Part shown: in pieces, positions 9,932 through 20,164 of the stretch
Layout of the letters: the number at the start of each line of letters is the position of its first letter
How positions within the stretch are numbered: the first letter of the stretch is position 1
From: Lepidostoma basale
Lineage: Eukaryota > Arthropoda > Insecta > Trichoptera > Lepidostomatidae
Reading direction: 5' to 3'
Assembly (NCBI GenBank): GCA_022606425.2
Contig: JAHDVF020001594.1
Span: 79,501 to 143,500, forward strand
DNA: 64,000 bases
Made by a program: the position numbers and the translations under genes
Notes under the pieces: model-generated
Databases searched by the model: none
The model's input: the letters and a program-made list of their open reading frames with translations, nothing else
What the model was told of the DNA's origin: nothing

Positions 9932-10935
9932 ACTAACTAACTAACTAACCATCACGCCGTCTCCCCGAAGGGGTAGGCAGAAAGAATGGACTGCCACACC
10001 TTTCTTTCCTGACATATTTCTCTAGCTTCCTCAACATTCATACATAGTGTCATGCACGCGCGTCGATTTTTCTGACTCCTCACATGGCCGACATTCAATA
10101 TTTGATTTATTTGATCGTGCCACGTTTTCCTCGGACTTCCTCTATTTCTGGTACCATTTACATCATTAACATATATTTTTTTTACCATTCTTTCTTCATT
10201 CATTCTTTCCATATGTCCAAACCATCTTAATGATCCTTTCATTATTTTGTTCATGACACCATCATTCGCACCGCATTCACTTCTTATTTTTTTCATTCGA
10301 CACTCTATCATACACAGAATATCCACACATTCGTCTAAGAGATCTCATTTCTACTGCATTTATTCTACTTTCATTCTTCCTTTGCCAGTTCCATGCTTCG
10401 CTTCCATACATAAGGGTTGGTAGAAGAACACCATTGTGCACTGCCATTCTAGCTTTTTTGGATAGGTTTTTGTTTGCGATGACAAAGTGCACCATTCACT
10501 TTGTTGCCTGCCCCAACCCTTCTTTCAATATCCCTCTCCACTCTCCCATCTCTTGTAAACATACTACCTAAATACACAAACTCAACTACTTGCTCCAAGT
10601 TTTCACCATTCACGCTAATGTTGCAGACTGTCATGGTTTCTTCCTATTCAAAAATCATTACCTTGGACTTATTAACATTCATCATCAGATCATTTCGCAT
10701 GCATACCTCATACATACAATTCACCAGGACTTGTAGTTCATGCTCGTTGTCAGCAAGTAGGACAGCGTCATCCGCATACAAGAGACAGTTTACTGACACT
10801 CCGCTCATTTTGGCACCTACATCCAACCCTTTCAGCTCTTTCATACAATTGTCCATATACAGATTAAATAACCACGGGGACAAACCAGGCTGTAAGATCT
10901 CCATTTACTCTGACACTAGCAGTGCTTTCCGTGTA
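9932..10935 (-). pseudogene. LINE-A RT, longest copy, palm to C-terminus
   Basis: This minus-strand copy retains the catalytic palm. GLSPWLFNLYMDNCMKEL (with an internal deletion just upstream of GLSP) leads to CLLYADDAVLLAD, with YADD at 10778-10767. Next come NKSKVMIFE, then after a frame change VEFVYLGSMFTRDGRVERDI, VHNGVLLPTLMYGSEAWNW, SRINAVEMRSLRRMCG, and in a third frame GSLRWFGHMERM, TWHDQINQIL and SILSAYPFGETA. The protein is split over four frames. The 3' end has the CCCC-TTCG-GGGG hairpin and a TTAGTTAGTTAG tail (CTAA repeats from 9931 on the plus strand). Domain order is RT palm, thumb, then a C-terminal region. The endonuclease and fingers are missing. Cannot encode activity. Confidence 0.9.
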
Positions 10936-11159
10936 TAGCGACTATAATATCAGTATCTTCCTCGAATACCAAAGAATCAATAAACATACACGACTTATCA
11001 ATCTAGTCAGTCGTTGGATAAGAGTTAAAAGACATGTACAGAAGAACTTCGAAAATATAATATTTCCTCTATATTTGCCATAACTTTGTGTAACGGATGT
11101 TTAATGTTTCTTTTTTATATACTTTGTATGTAAAAAAGAACACACATTTCAGTAAAAGA

Positions 11160-11218
11160 ATAAAAATGAAAACCAAAAATGTTTCGGACACACAAACCCT
11201 TCATCAGTGATATTATAT
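11160..11218 (-). ncRNA. Hammerhead-like motif, family F5, split by LINE-C
   Basis: On the minus strand CACTGATGAAGGG gives an exact CUGAUGA box (11207-11201), and TCCGAAACA gives GAAA (11185-11182). Stem II is GGG...TCC with two C-G pairs and a G-U. It matches the motif at 17231-17261. The element is interrupted on its right by a LINE-C insertion flanked by a 10-bp duplication, GATATTATAT. The cleavage side reads ACATTTTTGG, so strand pairing of stem III is poor. Confidence 0.55.
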
Positions 11219-11965
11219 CTTCTATTTTTATTATTATTCTCAGTGTAGGCCTAGTGGCCTGTTTGGGCTCCTGCGAAGTCGACTCCCAGCTGTCATCCAT
11301 CTCTTTGGTGGACTGCCCGGGGGTCGTCTACCATGGCGGTGGCCGTGCAACACAATGAAGGGGAGTCTGGATGGATCCATTCTCCTCACGTGTGCTACCA
11401 GTATCTTCTCATTTGCCTTCCCCGCCTAATGACATCCTCGACCTCGCATATCTACCTTATCCGTGTATTCCTTATCCTCTCTTGCAGTGTCTTGCCAGAA
11501 ATATATCTGAGCGTCTTCATTTCTGACACTCTAAGCGCGTTTTTGTGATTGTGGTGTCCGCCTTGCACTCGATTCCATATGTCATGATAGGTCGCATACA
11601 AGTCTTATAAATTCTCACTTTGCTGCTGATCTTCATCTCAGGGTTTTCCAAATAGAATTCTTCAAGCATCCTGAAATGACCTCAGCCTTGTTAACTTGCC
11701 CCATCACTTCACAAGGTATATCCGTTTTCCCACACAAGTCCACACCCAGATATCTAAATTTTTGCACCTGTTCCACTGAAACACCCCACGCAGACACGCT
11801 ACACGCTACACCTGAGCTCGAGAGAATACCATACTCTTGGGCTTTGCTACTGATATGATCATATTGTATTTTTGACTAGCAAGATGGAATGCTTTCAAAA
11901 GTATTTGCAGGTTTTCCTCTATCTCGGCAACTATGACAGCGTCGTCCGCATAACAGACAATGTAT
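11219..11965 (-). pseudogene. LINE-C RT fragment, palm to C-terminus
   Basis: The minus strand encodes CYADDAVIVAEIEENLQI (YADD at 11952-11941), LASQKYNMIISVAKPKSMVF, then VEQVQKFRYLGVDLCG, a KACMRPIMTYGIE-like region and the RLI-DVEDVIRRGR block, followed by the WMDDSWE end, over several frames. This is an RTE-like RT. The 3' tail has decayed to AATAATAATAAAAATAGAAG. It is flanked by GATATTATAT at 11209-11218 and 11966-11975, a target-site duplication, and it is 5'-truncated exactly at the palm. Confidence 0.8.
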
Positions 11966-11979
11966 GATATTATATAAAT

Positions 11980-12460
11980 ATTACAAATATTTTAATTTTT
12001 CTTTAATGTTTCTAGTCGAATTCTCACGATGCCATATGAATAAAAATTCATTACTCCATCTTGAAACGAGTTGTATCAAATAGACAATAACTCTTCTAGT
12101 GTTATAAATTCAAATACTGTAAGTAACAAGCCAAGCAACCAATTCTAATTCTCCGCGTCTATTCGTTCATAAGGACATAAATGACAAACACTTTGGTTAC
12201 TAAATGTTTCTTCTTATTTGGTTTTCGACAAGTGCCCTCAAATATTTCACACGCCTCTCTCCATTGTTTTCCTAGAGCTCGCTGTAGACATAATTCATTA
12301 TACAACAATCATAACTAAGAATTTTTCGCTTTCTTAGGAAATCAATAACCCCGCATCGTCAATTTTCTCGATTATTTCAATAACTAATGAGAGGCTTTGG
12401 TCAAACTATAGTCTGAAGCGTACAGACATCTGGCTATTTGTGAAAGGCGGTGCAGCGTTA
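11980..12460. other. Unassigned sequence
   Basis: The first bases continue the F5 hammerhead element after the LINE-C insertion. Beyond about 12060 nothing is recognised. Confidence 0.35.
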
Positions 12461-12509
12461 TGCAGGTTCAGCCATTAACCGCTAATTCAAATAGGGTACA
12501 TACTCAATA

Positions 12510-12650
12510 TATTTTAAACATTTATTTGTGTTTACGTTTTCCTCGGTATTCTTCTATTTCTAGTTCAATTTATATCGTCAACATATATATTTTTAACCAT
12601 TTTTTCTTTACTTGTATTCAAACCATCTTAATGATCCTTTGATTACATAT
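12510..12650 (-). mobile_element. LINE-A internal fragment
   Basis: ACGTTTTCCTCGGTATTC, TTCTATTTCTAGTTC, ATCGTCAACATATAT and AAACCATCTTAATGATCCTT are the plus-strand image of the LINE-A segment from WFGHMERM to RGRPRKTW. Both ends are missing. Confidence 0.65.
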
Positions 12651-12974
12651 ATTTCTAATAATAAATACTGTTTTTTTTTTTTTTTTTAAATACGAAAAAA
12701 AATTCCTTAAAGTTTCTTAAGTAATGTAACAACATTTAACTGAGAAGGGTGGAAATTAATTTACAAATTCACCCAACAATGTGGAATATTATGATTACTT
12801 CGAAATATTTCGAGATAAAAAAAGATATTTTATTTCATTAAAAAAAAATTAAATACGTTTTTTTTTTTCTTTTTAAAAAAAAAGACTAACATCAAGGATT
12901 TTCATCAATTATATTAGAATTTATCTTACAATCTTCAATGTGAGCAGAAAATAGCTCATTATTATGAAGAAGGA

Positions 12975-13045
12975 ATCTGGTTGTGTCCAGGCTCGAACCC
13001 AAGTCCCCTGGATCAGGAGCCAAGCGTTCTATCCCTTATTTTACT
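12975..13045 (-). pseudogene. tRNA-like remnant
   Basis: The minus strand contains a perfect B-box/T-arm word GGGTTCGAGCCTGG. It is preceded by CTTGG-loop-CCAGG, which can form an anticodon-like arm with an 8-base loop. The D arm and A box are not recognisable, so this is a tRNA pseudogene or SINE head. It differs from the SINE at 44206. Confidence 0.35.
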
Positions 13046-13440
13046 TAAATGATTTAAATAAATAAATAAATATTGTTTTTAATTCATACAAGCTTATTAT
13101 TATTTTTAAACAAGTTTAAAAAGTAGGTAACGTTTGAAAACTAAAATGATAGGAAAGCACCCCATGTGATGAAAGGTTCGGAGATAATTTATTCTAAAAA
13201 TGTTTCATTGTTATTCTATGATCACTTGTTACTTTTACCTTTGCATCTTCCACATTTATGTAACCAGATCGACCTTTGTTTTGCAGATGCAGTTGTGAAA
13301 TGATGGCGGCTCTTCTGACTTTCGGATCACGTTAATGGCTATTTGCTTGTTTACCCTAATCACATTGGTGATTAATGTGAACTGAATGATACACTTTGAA
13401 AATCGAAAAAATACGTTGTCTATTATCCACAAAATATTAA
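13045..13440. other. Unassigned sequence
   Basis: AT-rich, no ORF. A short less AT-rich patch is at 13255-13340, without a recognised element. Confidence 0.35.
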
Positions 13441-13495
13441 AAATCGTGAAATGTTTCGGAGGAAACCTCCGCCCTCAGATATAAATATATAATAA
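13441..13495 (-). ncRNA. Hammerhead-like motif, family F3
   Basis: On the minus strand CTGAGGGC is followed by GGAGG-TTT-CCTCC (perfect 5-bp stem II) and GAAACATTTC. The first box is CUGAGGG instead of CUGANGA, so one core base is changed (A9 to G). Only one arm is present here, unlike 7210-7480 and 57940-58265. Probably inactive. Confidence 0.5.
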
Positions 13496-13577
13496 AAAAC
13501 CAAACAAAGAAAGACTAATAAAAAACGCATTTAAAAATCGATGCAATACAAACGAAACACGCATTTAAATTTAAAAT

Positions 13578-13775
13578 ATTAACTAACTAACTAACCATCA
13601 AGTCGTCTCCCCGAAGGGGTAGGCAGAAATAATGGACTGTCACACTTTTCTTTCCTGACATATTTCTCTCGCTTCCTCAACATTCATACATCGTGTTTTG
13701 CACGCGCTTCGATTTCTCTGACTTCTCACATGTCCGACATCCAATATTTGATTTATTTGATCGTGCCACGTTATC
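13578..13775 (-). mobile_element. LINE-A 3' end truncated by a TAA microsatellite
   Basis: The minus strand reads TWHDQINQILDVGHVRSQRN, MNVEEAREICQERKV and the CCCCGAAGGGG hairpin, with a TTAG tail. Its 5' junction is a TAA/TTA microsatellite, where the frame becomes low-complexity. Confidence 0.8.
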
Positions 13776-13890
13776 GTAATAATAATAATAATAATAATAA
13801 TAACAATAATAATAACAATAATAATAATAATGATTTTTATTTTTATTTTTATTTTTATAAAAAAAATAATAACAATAGTAATCATAATTA
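13776..13890. repeat. TAA / AAT microsatellite
   Basis: Mostly (TAA)n with ACAATAA interruptions from 13776 to 13832, then TTTTTA repeats to 13858. Simple sequence only. Confidence 0.9.
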
Positions 13891-14059
13891 CATTATATTA
13901 TTTTATTCGGAAAATTCTCAAGCATCTTAAGTGCCTTGTATGATGGTATACTCGTGTGTTTTTTCTTCTAAATGGAAACCAGAGTGTATGCAGGAAAATA
14001 TACATTAGACAATTGAAAGATTTTACTGAACTCCCTTGATGGAAGTTCATTTCAAACAA

Positions 14060-14155
14060 TAATTCACTTCCACTTTTGTCTTTATTTCGACATCGATCGG
14101 TTTCGCCAGGATCATTGGTACCAGTCTGTCGATGCCAGCAAGCTAGGCAAAAGTT
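14060..14155 (-). repeat. Hammerhead-like relic, family F6
   Basis: The minus strand has AATGATCCTGGCGAAACCGATCG followed by a word ending GACAAAAGTGGAAG. The outer block ACTTCCACTTTTGTCTTT is shared with 45409 and resembles 39494. GAAAC and the CCGATCG strand survive but the first core box does not. Confidence 0.4.
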
Positions 14156-14214
14156 AGTTTATTATTATTATTTTTTTGTTTTTATTATTATTCTTATTAG
14201 TGTTATTATATAGT

Positions 14215-14420
14215 AAACGGAATAGGAAAGAGAATAATACCGAGAAAAACATGGTACGATTAAACAATTGATATCGACGTTTTTGCATTACACGATGTAT
14301 AAATGTTGAGAAATCGAGAGAAATATATCAGGAATACACTCACAGCACAACAGTGTGGTATATTATTTTTATCTACGACTTCGGAGTGACGGCGTTAAAG
14401 TTAGTTAATTAGTTTAGTTT
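14215..14420 (+). mobile_element. Degenerate LINE-A 3' end
   Basis: The order AATACCGAGAAAAACATGGT, CGATGTATAAATGTTGAG and CTTCGGAGTGACGGCGTTAA with a TTAGTTAATTAG tail follows the LINE-A terminus. Indels remove the frame. Confidence 0.65.
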
Positions 14421-15080
14421 CGAACAGTTTTAGTGTTATCTTCTGGTTTTCAACATGGCGGCGAGTTGAAGCGAGGGAATCCAGTTGCTGTTTCGTTTCC
14501 TATTTTTTTTACATTTGACTGGAGAAAAAACATGTAACAATACCTGTTTTTGTTTCAGTGATATGTACACGTAGTTAACATTCATAAGTAGGTGACGTTT
14601 TTTCAAAGGACACGTTTTTTCTTTTCTTTCTCCGCTACCTGGATGTTACAACAGCCCAACCGATTTGTGTAATCGCTGAGTATTATGCACCGTGCAACAT
14701 AATATCCTTTATTTAGCAAGACCGTTTTGCCGAATTTCGCGATGTTGTTATCTCGCCAAAAAAGTACGATCCAATTTGTGAAATGACCGTAGATTTCCTG
14801 TTACTTCTAATGGCAGTAATAAAAATGCAAATTCGCAAAACCCAAGTAATGAATGATTGTACGAAAGTCGGTCGGCCGAACTCTCTCACGTGGAATCACA
14901 AATCGTGGACCAAATCTAATTCGACTAAAATAATTGAGATCTCTGAGTTAATTCAAAATTACTCAAATACCAACATTATGTATCAAAACGTTGCTCCGCT
15001 ATTTCAAACCTGATATAATGATTATTAAATTCTATATTTGCTTGTCATTTACCTCACTTACCAAAAACAATTAAAAATAT
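14420..15080. other. Unassigned sequence with one short frame
   Basis: A 76-codon frame at 14783-15013 shows no recognisable domain and has no splice or promoter context that I can defend. The first 60 bases after 14440 are comparatively GC-rich. No call is made. Confidence 0.3.
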
Positions 15081-15084
15081 AAAC

Positions 15085-15485
15085 TTATACTAAGAATAAT
15101 GTGCGGGAAAACGTTGTATGATAAAATACCGAACGATGAAATAAAAAAGAAATGTAAGGCGTCATGGATGAAATTAAAAAAGGATCCCTGAGATGGTTTG
15201 GAAATATGGAACGAATGGATTAGAGTAGAATGGTTAAAAAGTTGTACACAAACAGCGTGAGTGGAAAAAGAAGCCGAGGAAGACCGGGGAAAACATGGCA
15301 TGACCAAATTAATCAATTACTAAAAGGCGGTTACATTCAAAGTCGGAATAATCGACGTGCGTGCATGGTACGATGTATGAATGCAGATGAATCCCGAGAG
15401 GTATGCCAAGACAGAGCATTGTAGCGATCCATCCTCTCTGCCTACCCTTCCGGGTAAATTGCGTGATGGTTAGTTAGTTAGTTAG
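15085..15485 (+). mobile_element. LINE-A 3' fragment
   Basis: Encodes the YDKIPNDE, MKLKKGSLRWFGN and VKKLYTNSVSGKRSRGRPGK blocks, TWHDQINQLLKGG and a CMNADESREVCQD block. A premature TAG follows ALCQDRAL in place of the W of the VWRS motif. The 3' hairpin is CCC-TTCC-GGG and the tail is TTAGTTAGTTAG. At least one frameshift lies near 15180. Confidence 0.8.
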
Positions 15486-15599
15486 ATATGAAATAATAAA
15501 ACACTTTGTATTTTTAGTTTTATATGTTAAACTACAAAGTAAGTGCTTCATATGAAAAAAAAATCATTTAAATTATGACCTAGCTAATTGAGAAGAGTC

Positions 15600-15680
15600 A
15601 AGATCGACTGGAGTAAGACCTCTAGGAAGGCCTAGATTGCGCTTTATGGAAAATATACTGATGGATCTTGGTGATTGGCA
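15600..15680 (+). mobile_element. Short RTE-like LINE fragment
   Basis: AAGACCTCTAGGAAGGCC followed by AGATTGCGCTTTATGG has the composition of a GRP-RWW-like RT C-terminus, but the stretch is too short to assign. Confidence 0.25.
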
Positions 15681-15684
15681 TCAT

Positions 15685-15870
15685 CAGGTGTTACAAACAA
15701 CTGATGAAAGTTGTTTGTAAAACTTGATTATTCCAACATCGGTTGGCGTAACAGCTGTCGCGACATTCTCAAAAAGTGAATAAAAAAATAGAATATTACA
15801 ACAGTGTTGTAAATTTAATAGTAAATTATGTTGAAGTATCATAATGTTTCGGCCAATACAATGTTATTTA
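15685..15870 (+). repeat. Hammerhead element family F1, degenerate
   Basis: CTTGATTATTCCAACATCGG, then GTTGGCGTAACAGCTGTCGC, preserves stem II (CCAAC/GTTGG) and the F1 cleavage strand CAGCTGTCGCG, with mutated CTGATGA and GAAA (GTAA). The F1 3' block GAAGTATCATAATGTTTCGG closes the copy at about 15855. Not expected to cleave. Confidence 0.55.
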
Positions 15871-15881
15871 AACATTTATAA

Positions 15882-16360
15882 AACAAACAAACAAACCATC
15901 ACGCCGTTTCCCCGCAGGGGCAGGCAGAGAGAATGGACCGCCACACTAATCTATCCTGCAAACCTCGCTAGTTTCCTCCACATTAATACAACGAGTCATA
16001 CACGCACGTCGATTCCTCCGACTTCTAACATGACCTACCTTTAAAATTTAATTAATTTGGTCATGCCATGTTTTCCTCAGTCTGCCTCGAATCCGTACCC
16101 CATTTACATTATTAAAGTACACTTTCTTAACCATTCTTTCTCCATCCATGCGTTCCATATGTCCGAATCAACGCAGCGATCCTTTCATAATTTTGTTTAC
16201 CTTCCTTTCTTATATCAGCATTTTAGATTCTGTCGTATATCGTTCTACCTAACATACGTCATATCCTTGTTATGCCAGTTCCATGTTTCGCTTCCATACA
16301 TTAGTGATGGGACCGGAACTTCATTGTAAACGGCCATTTTCGCTTTCATGTACTAGCATA
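15882..16360 (-). mobile_element. LINE-A 3' fragment, TTTG-tail subfamily
   Basis: The plus strand starts AAACAAACAAACAAACCATC and CCCCGCAGGGG, the alternative hairpin with loop TGC on the element strand. It continues through all the C-terminal blocks to the VHNG region near 16340. The frames are shifted and an internal stretch around 16200-16230 is deleted. Confidence 0.8.
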
Positions 16361-17130
16361 TAGCTGGCCCTACTGAATTATTTCTTTCTGTAATTATAAT
16401 ATGTGATATGTACTTAAAAAAAGCTGTTTGTTAACCTAATAAAACAATTTAATAAATGTATAAATAAATTGAAAGATTACTTAATTACCTCTTAAACGTT
16501 TTTTTATATCAGAACATGTAAAATTATTTTAAACTTTAGCTGTATAATCAATACACAAAGAGAGAATATAATTAAGTATCTCGTAATATTGCTACTAACA
16601 AAAGTAGAGAAAATATAGATTTATTGTTTTTTAACCATTTTAATTACAATCTTTCATTTCGTGTTCAATAAAGCGTTATTTATTGTAAAGAAAATTATCG
16701 CGATACAGCAAACAGTTAAAATAATGTGCCGACGTCAAAGTGTTGTGTAAAAATCTCTTCGGTTAACACACATTGATAATTAAATGTTTTGAACCACGAA
16801 ATTCCAATTAAAAACATAATAAAAAAAACTTGATCACCTGTTCAAAAGTTAAACATGATAAATATGAAATAAAATTATGTCATTAATTTTAAAAAAATGA
16901 TGATTACGTTGCAAATAAGCTAAAAGTTAATTATTGTTGCGTAAGTCAAATCTGGTTTCGTTATTATTTTTTGTAAGGCACTGATTCCTAATTTAGTTCC
17001 AAACAACAACGAATTAAATGTTATATATAATAAAATTTCGGTAACAGTTTGAAAATCTTATTACAAATATTTTATCTTTAAGACGATTTTCCAGAACAAA
17101 AACTAAAAAACAATTTGAAAATCTGAAATC
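16360..17130. other. AT-rich sequence, nothing recognised
   Basis: No ORF or shared repeat. Confidence 0.4.
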
Positions 17131-17204
17131 ATCATTCAATCATTCATCATTAATTTGTGTGGCCGATTCAAATTGAACAATATGAATAACTTTGTAAACC
17201 GACA

Positions 17205-17400
17205 CTTGAATAAAAATGTAGTTAATACAAACATGTTTCGAACACAGAAGCCCTTCATCAGTGTATTATATGATTTATTATGTATAAAATAAATATTTAA
17301 ACAATTTTGCATGAATGTGGTCAGTATGTGGTTTATATATAATATACAATTCAATAATGAAGGGCTTCTGCGTCCGAAACATGTTTGTGGTCATTTAATT
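17205..17400. ncRNA. Facing pair of hammerhead-like motifs, family F5
   Basis: Left motif (minus strand): CACTGATGA box (17261-17255), then GGGCTTCTGTGTTC as stem II region, then GAAA (17239-17236) and CATGTTTG. Right motif (plus strand): AATGAAGGG, CTTCTGCGTCC, GAAA (17376-17379) and CATGTTTGTG. In the right copy stem II is GGGC-loop-GCGTCC with four pairs. The left copy keeps the exact first box and the right copy the better stem, with a cleavage side reading GTT. Arms are inverted and about 100 bases apart. Confidence 0.6.
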
Positions 17401-17559
17401 TTTAATGTTCAAATAAAGAGTTGTTTTACAATGTCATACCTGTCAATGTTGCTCATTAATGTATTTTCTAATTATTGAAACTTGTTTTATACTCTAATAT
17501 ACCGAACTAAAACTAATAACGTTAAATAGGAGTTGTTGACATTGTGAATCACACGGCGA

Positions 17560-17745
17560 CATTAAAGTAGCAATGAGCAAGACACATCACAAGAAAAGGT
17601 AGAATAAAAACTTCTAACCATAGGTGGACACCCATTACTTATGAAATGACGACCATGGGTAAAACAAAAGGGTTCCAAAAGGCCGCAGAAAAGATGGAAG
17701 AAGTATTCTCTATAACAGTTGAATAAAAGGTATAAAAAGAAATCC
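17560..17745 (+). mobile_element. Very degenerate RTE-like LINE fragment
   Basis: The words AAGGCCGCAGAAAAGATGGA and GAAATGACGACCATGGGTAA give a weak GRP-KRWK and YLWKDDHG resemblance to an RTE C-terminus in shifted frames. Low confidence. Confidence 0.3.
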
Positions 17746-17760
17746 CATCAATTCAGAGAT

Positions 17761-18003
17761 ATTTAACCCCTATAGCGTGTTTAACTACATTTGCAGTAAA
17801 AAAATGGTATCGAATTATGGCAGACTACATTTGCAGCTCGTATCTGAATGTATTTTATAAATCTTTTATCTTTAGTTTCTTACTACTAAATTGTACGTTT
17901 TATTATTATAAACTGAGGTTGTCTGTCTGAGCTACAAATGTAGTCAGCCGCAGTTCGGGACCACTGTTTTTTACTGCAAATGAAGCCAGACACACAATGT
18001 GGA
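17761..18003. mobile_element. Fold-back MITE-like element
   Basis: Arms at 17783-17839 and 17929-17985 are inverted repeats of about 57 bases. Each contains the word CTACATTTGCAG (or its complement) twice. The outer parts CCTATAGCGTGT and ACACACAATGTGG are loosely complementary. No ORF. A TTAA lies just outside each end, which would suit a piggyBac-type target, but the end bases do not confirm it. Confidence 0.6.
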
Positions 18004-18189
18004 TTACACTTTTTAATTTATCTTTCCATCCATGTTAAGACTAAAGAAAATGGACTCCTCCCAGCTGATGTCAGTACCGACTCTTTCGGATTATTAAATT
18101 GACCGTCTACTCAAATTTCATGAAGGAGGCAACGGTAGAGACGATGCCGTGCACAAATACATAAAAACCTACTTCGTACATAAAAACCT

Positions 18190-18305
18190 ACCTAACTAAC
18201 AAACCATCTCGTCGTCTCCCCGAAAGGGTAGGCAGAAAGAATGGACTGCCACACTTAAACCGATGCGGCACTCCATCCTTCACTTTTCGAGAACCTACTT
18301 ACCTT
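18190..18305 (-). mobile_element. SINE-like element sharing the LINE-A 3' end, partial
   Basis: AACTAACAAACCATCTCGTC, CCCCGAAAGGGTAGGCAG and TTAAACCGATGCGGCACTCC match the other copies at 36166, 44757 and 47606. The remaining 5' part is missing. Confidence 0.65.
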
Positions 18306-18359
18306 TTAAATACAGGCGATAAGGTCTACTTTAATAATTATATTTAGAAGAAGATGTTC

Positions 18360-18800
18360 AGGCAAAAGAAAGATGAAACTAGAATAAATGCAGTAGAAAT
18401 AAGTTAGCATTCTAAAGGAACCCATTTCTACCGCATTGAAGTGCGGCATCTGTGAAATATTTGTATATGTCAAATGCAAATATAAGAAGTGAATTGTGCG
18501 AAAATTAAAGTGTTATGACGAAAATAATAGTAATAAAAAAGATTCATTAAGATGGTTTTGACACATGGAAAGAGCGAATAAAGAAAAAACGAAGATCAAG
18601 GAAAACAAGGCAAAATCAAATATAAAATGCCGGGGAAATCAATGTGCTGGCATGACAGACGAATTGGTAGAAGTTAAAGTAGAACCAATCAACGTTGAGG
18701 AAGCGAGAGAAGTATGTCAGAAAATAACAGCGTGGTGGTCCATTATTTCTACCTTCCCCTTCGAGGAGACGGCGTAATGGTTGGTTGGTTAGTCAGATTA
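18360..18800 (+). mobile_element. LINE-A 3' fragment with internal rearrangement
   Basis: The QKKDETRINAVEI block, SLRWF-HMERANKEK and the C-terminal VEEAREVCQKITAWWSIIST block are present, and the 3' end CTTCGAGGAGACGGCGTAAT carries a GGTTGGTTGGTTAG tail. The RGRPRKTW block is garbled by indels around 18600-18680. Inactive. Confidence 0.75.
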
Positions 18801-18814
18801 AAAAAAAAATTTAG

Positions 18815-18915
18815 GTTGTAGATAGTAGGTAATGCTAATTTGTTTATTATGTAATATTGTAGATAGTATTATTTATGTAATATTGTAGGTAGTAGGTAAT
18901 GCTAATTTGTCAGAC
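18815..18915. repeat. Imperfect direct repeat of about 70 bp
   Basis: GTAGGTAATGCTAATTTGT occurs at 18824 and 18893, separated by repeated TAATATTGTAGATAGTA words. A local tandem duplication. Confidence 0.7.
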
Positions 18916-19345
18916 ATGAAAATTTTATTTCATTTTCTTTACATCCTCGAAAAAAGTTACACGTGTTATAAATATAAATATATCCCGGATTTTCCTAAGA
19001 CACATAAAAATGACTCCCTTACAATCCTGTTGGTTGCTATGTAAGATGAAGTCTACTTGTAAACGAACCACGTGTATCAGCTGACTACTTGTTCGTGTTT
19101 ACCGTCCTCCCCCTGCCAACATTGGGTCTAGGGGACAATATCGATTTATAAAAACAGCTGTGAGATACGAGTAGTACCAAGATGAACCCGCGACGCCCTA
19201 CTTTTACGAGAATATTCCAGAATTCACGAGCTATTCCAGAGTGTTGATATACATTAATACAAACAAATGCAATTTCAAACTTATTTTTTTCTTATGCATT
19301 TGAATTTATCACTTATATTTTTTTAAATATTTTAAAACATAATTA
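18915..19345. other. Unassigned sequence with a moderately GC-rich patch
   Basis: At 19060-19210 the sequence is richer in GC than its flanks and carries CACGTG, two CAGCTG words and a CCCCCTGCC box. No ORF or splice pattern is convincing. It could be single-copy or regulatory, but nothing proves it. Confidence 0.3.
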
Positions 19346-19346
19346 T

Positions 19347-19830
19347 AACTAACTAACCATCACGCCGTCTCCCCGAAGGGTTAGGCAGAAAGAATGGACT
19401 GCCACACTTTTCTTTACTTACATATTTCTCTCGATTCCTCAACATTCATACATCGTCTCATGCACGCGCGTCGATTTCTATGACTCTTTACATGGCCGAC
19501 ATTCAATATTTGATGAATTTGATCGTGTCACGTTTTACTCGGTCTTCCTCTATTTCTAGTTCCATTTACACCGTTAACATATACTTTTTTTTACCATTCT
19601 CTCTTCATTTATTCTTTCCATATGTCCAAACCATCTTAACTATCCTTTTATTATTTTGTTTATAACACCAACATTTGCACCGCATTCACTTTTTATATTT
19701 TCATTCGACACCCTATCATACACAGAGTATCCACACATTCATCTTAGAGATCTCATTCCGACTGCATTTATTTTACTTTTATCCTTATTTTGCCAGTTCC
19801 ATGCTTCGCTTCCATACATAAGGGTCGATA
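19347..19830 (-). mobile_element. LINE-A fragment, RT C-terminal third
   Basis: Includes the tail (AACTAACTAACC on the plus strand), the CCCCGAAGGGT hairpin, the RGRPSKTW-like and GSLRWFGHM blocks, and the YSVYDRVSNEN and EAWNWQ regions, ending near the LMYGSEAWN word at 19830. Several frameshifts and stops are present. Confidence 0.8.
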
Positions 19831-20032
19831 CATATATTTTAAAGCATTTCTATAACTATATTTTAAAACATATTTAACAGAAATTACCCACTGATATATA
19901 CAATAACTTATTTATTGTTTCTTTAATGTAAAAATCTATATTCTATCATTAATAGGAATGAGTTTCATGTCACTTACATAAAATATAACAAAACTTCTAC
20001 CAAACCGATGCTTTCGTTCATATTAATCAACC

Positions 20033-20072
20033 GGATAACCATCGCGTTGTGTCTCTGAAAAGGTAAGCAGAA
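20033..20072 (-). mobile_element. LINE-A tail remnant
   Basis: AACCATCGCGTTGTGTCTCT and AAGGTAAGCAGAAAG are the extreme LINE-A 3' end only. Confidence 0.4.
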
Positions 20073-20164
20073 AGGAAATAAAATGCATTATTTAATCATT
20101 AAACGCAAGTAAGCCATATTACATAATTTTCAAACCACAAACAATAAAAAACCAAAACACAACA

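Noticed and set aside
9950..10326. Intact host gene encoding a 124-residue protein
   Set aside because: The frame is only the C-terminus of the LINE-A RT and repeats many times in the window.
12975..13045. Functional tRNA gene on the minus strand
   Set aside because: Only the T arm is convincing; D arm and A box are absent and the anticodon loop has eight bases.
13730..13930. Asparagine-rich protein
   Set aside because: Translation of a TAA/AAT microsatellite.
17761..18003. piggyBac element with TTAA target duplications
   Set aside because: TTAA is outside both ends but the terminal bases are not matching CCC-type repeats, and TTAA is frequent in AT-rich DNA.
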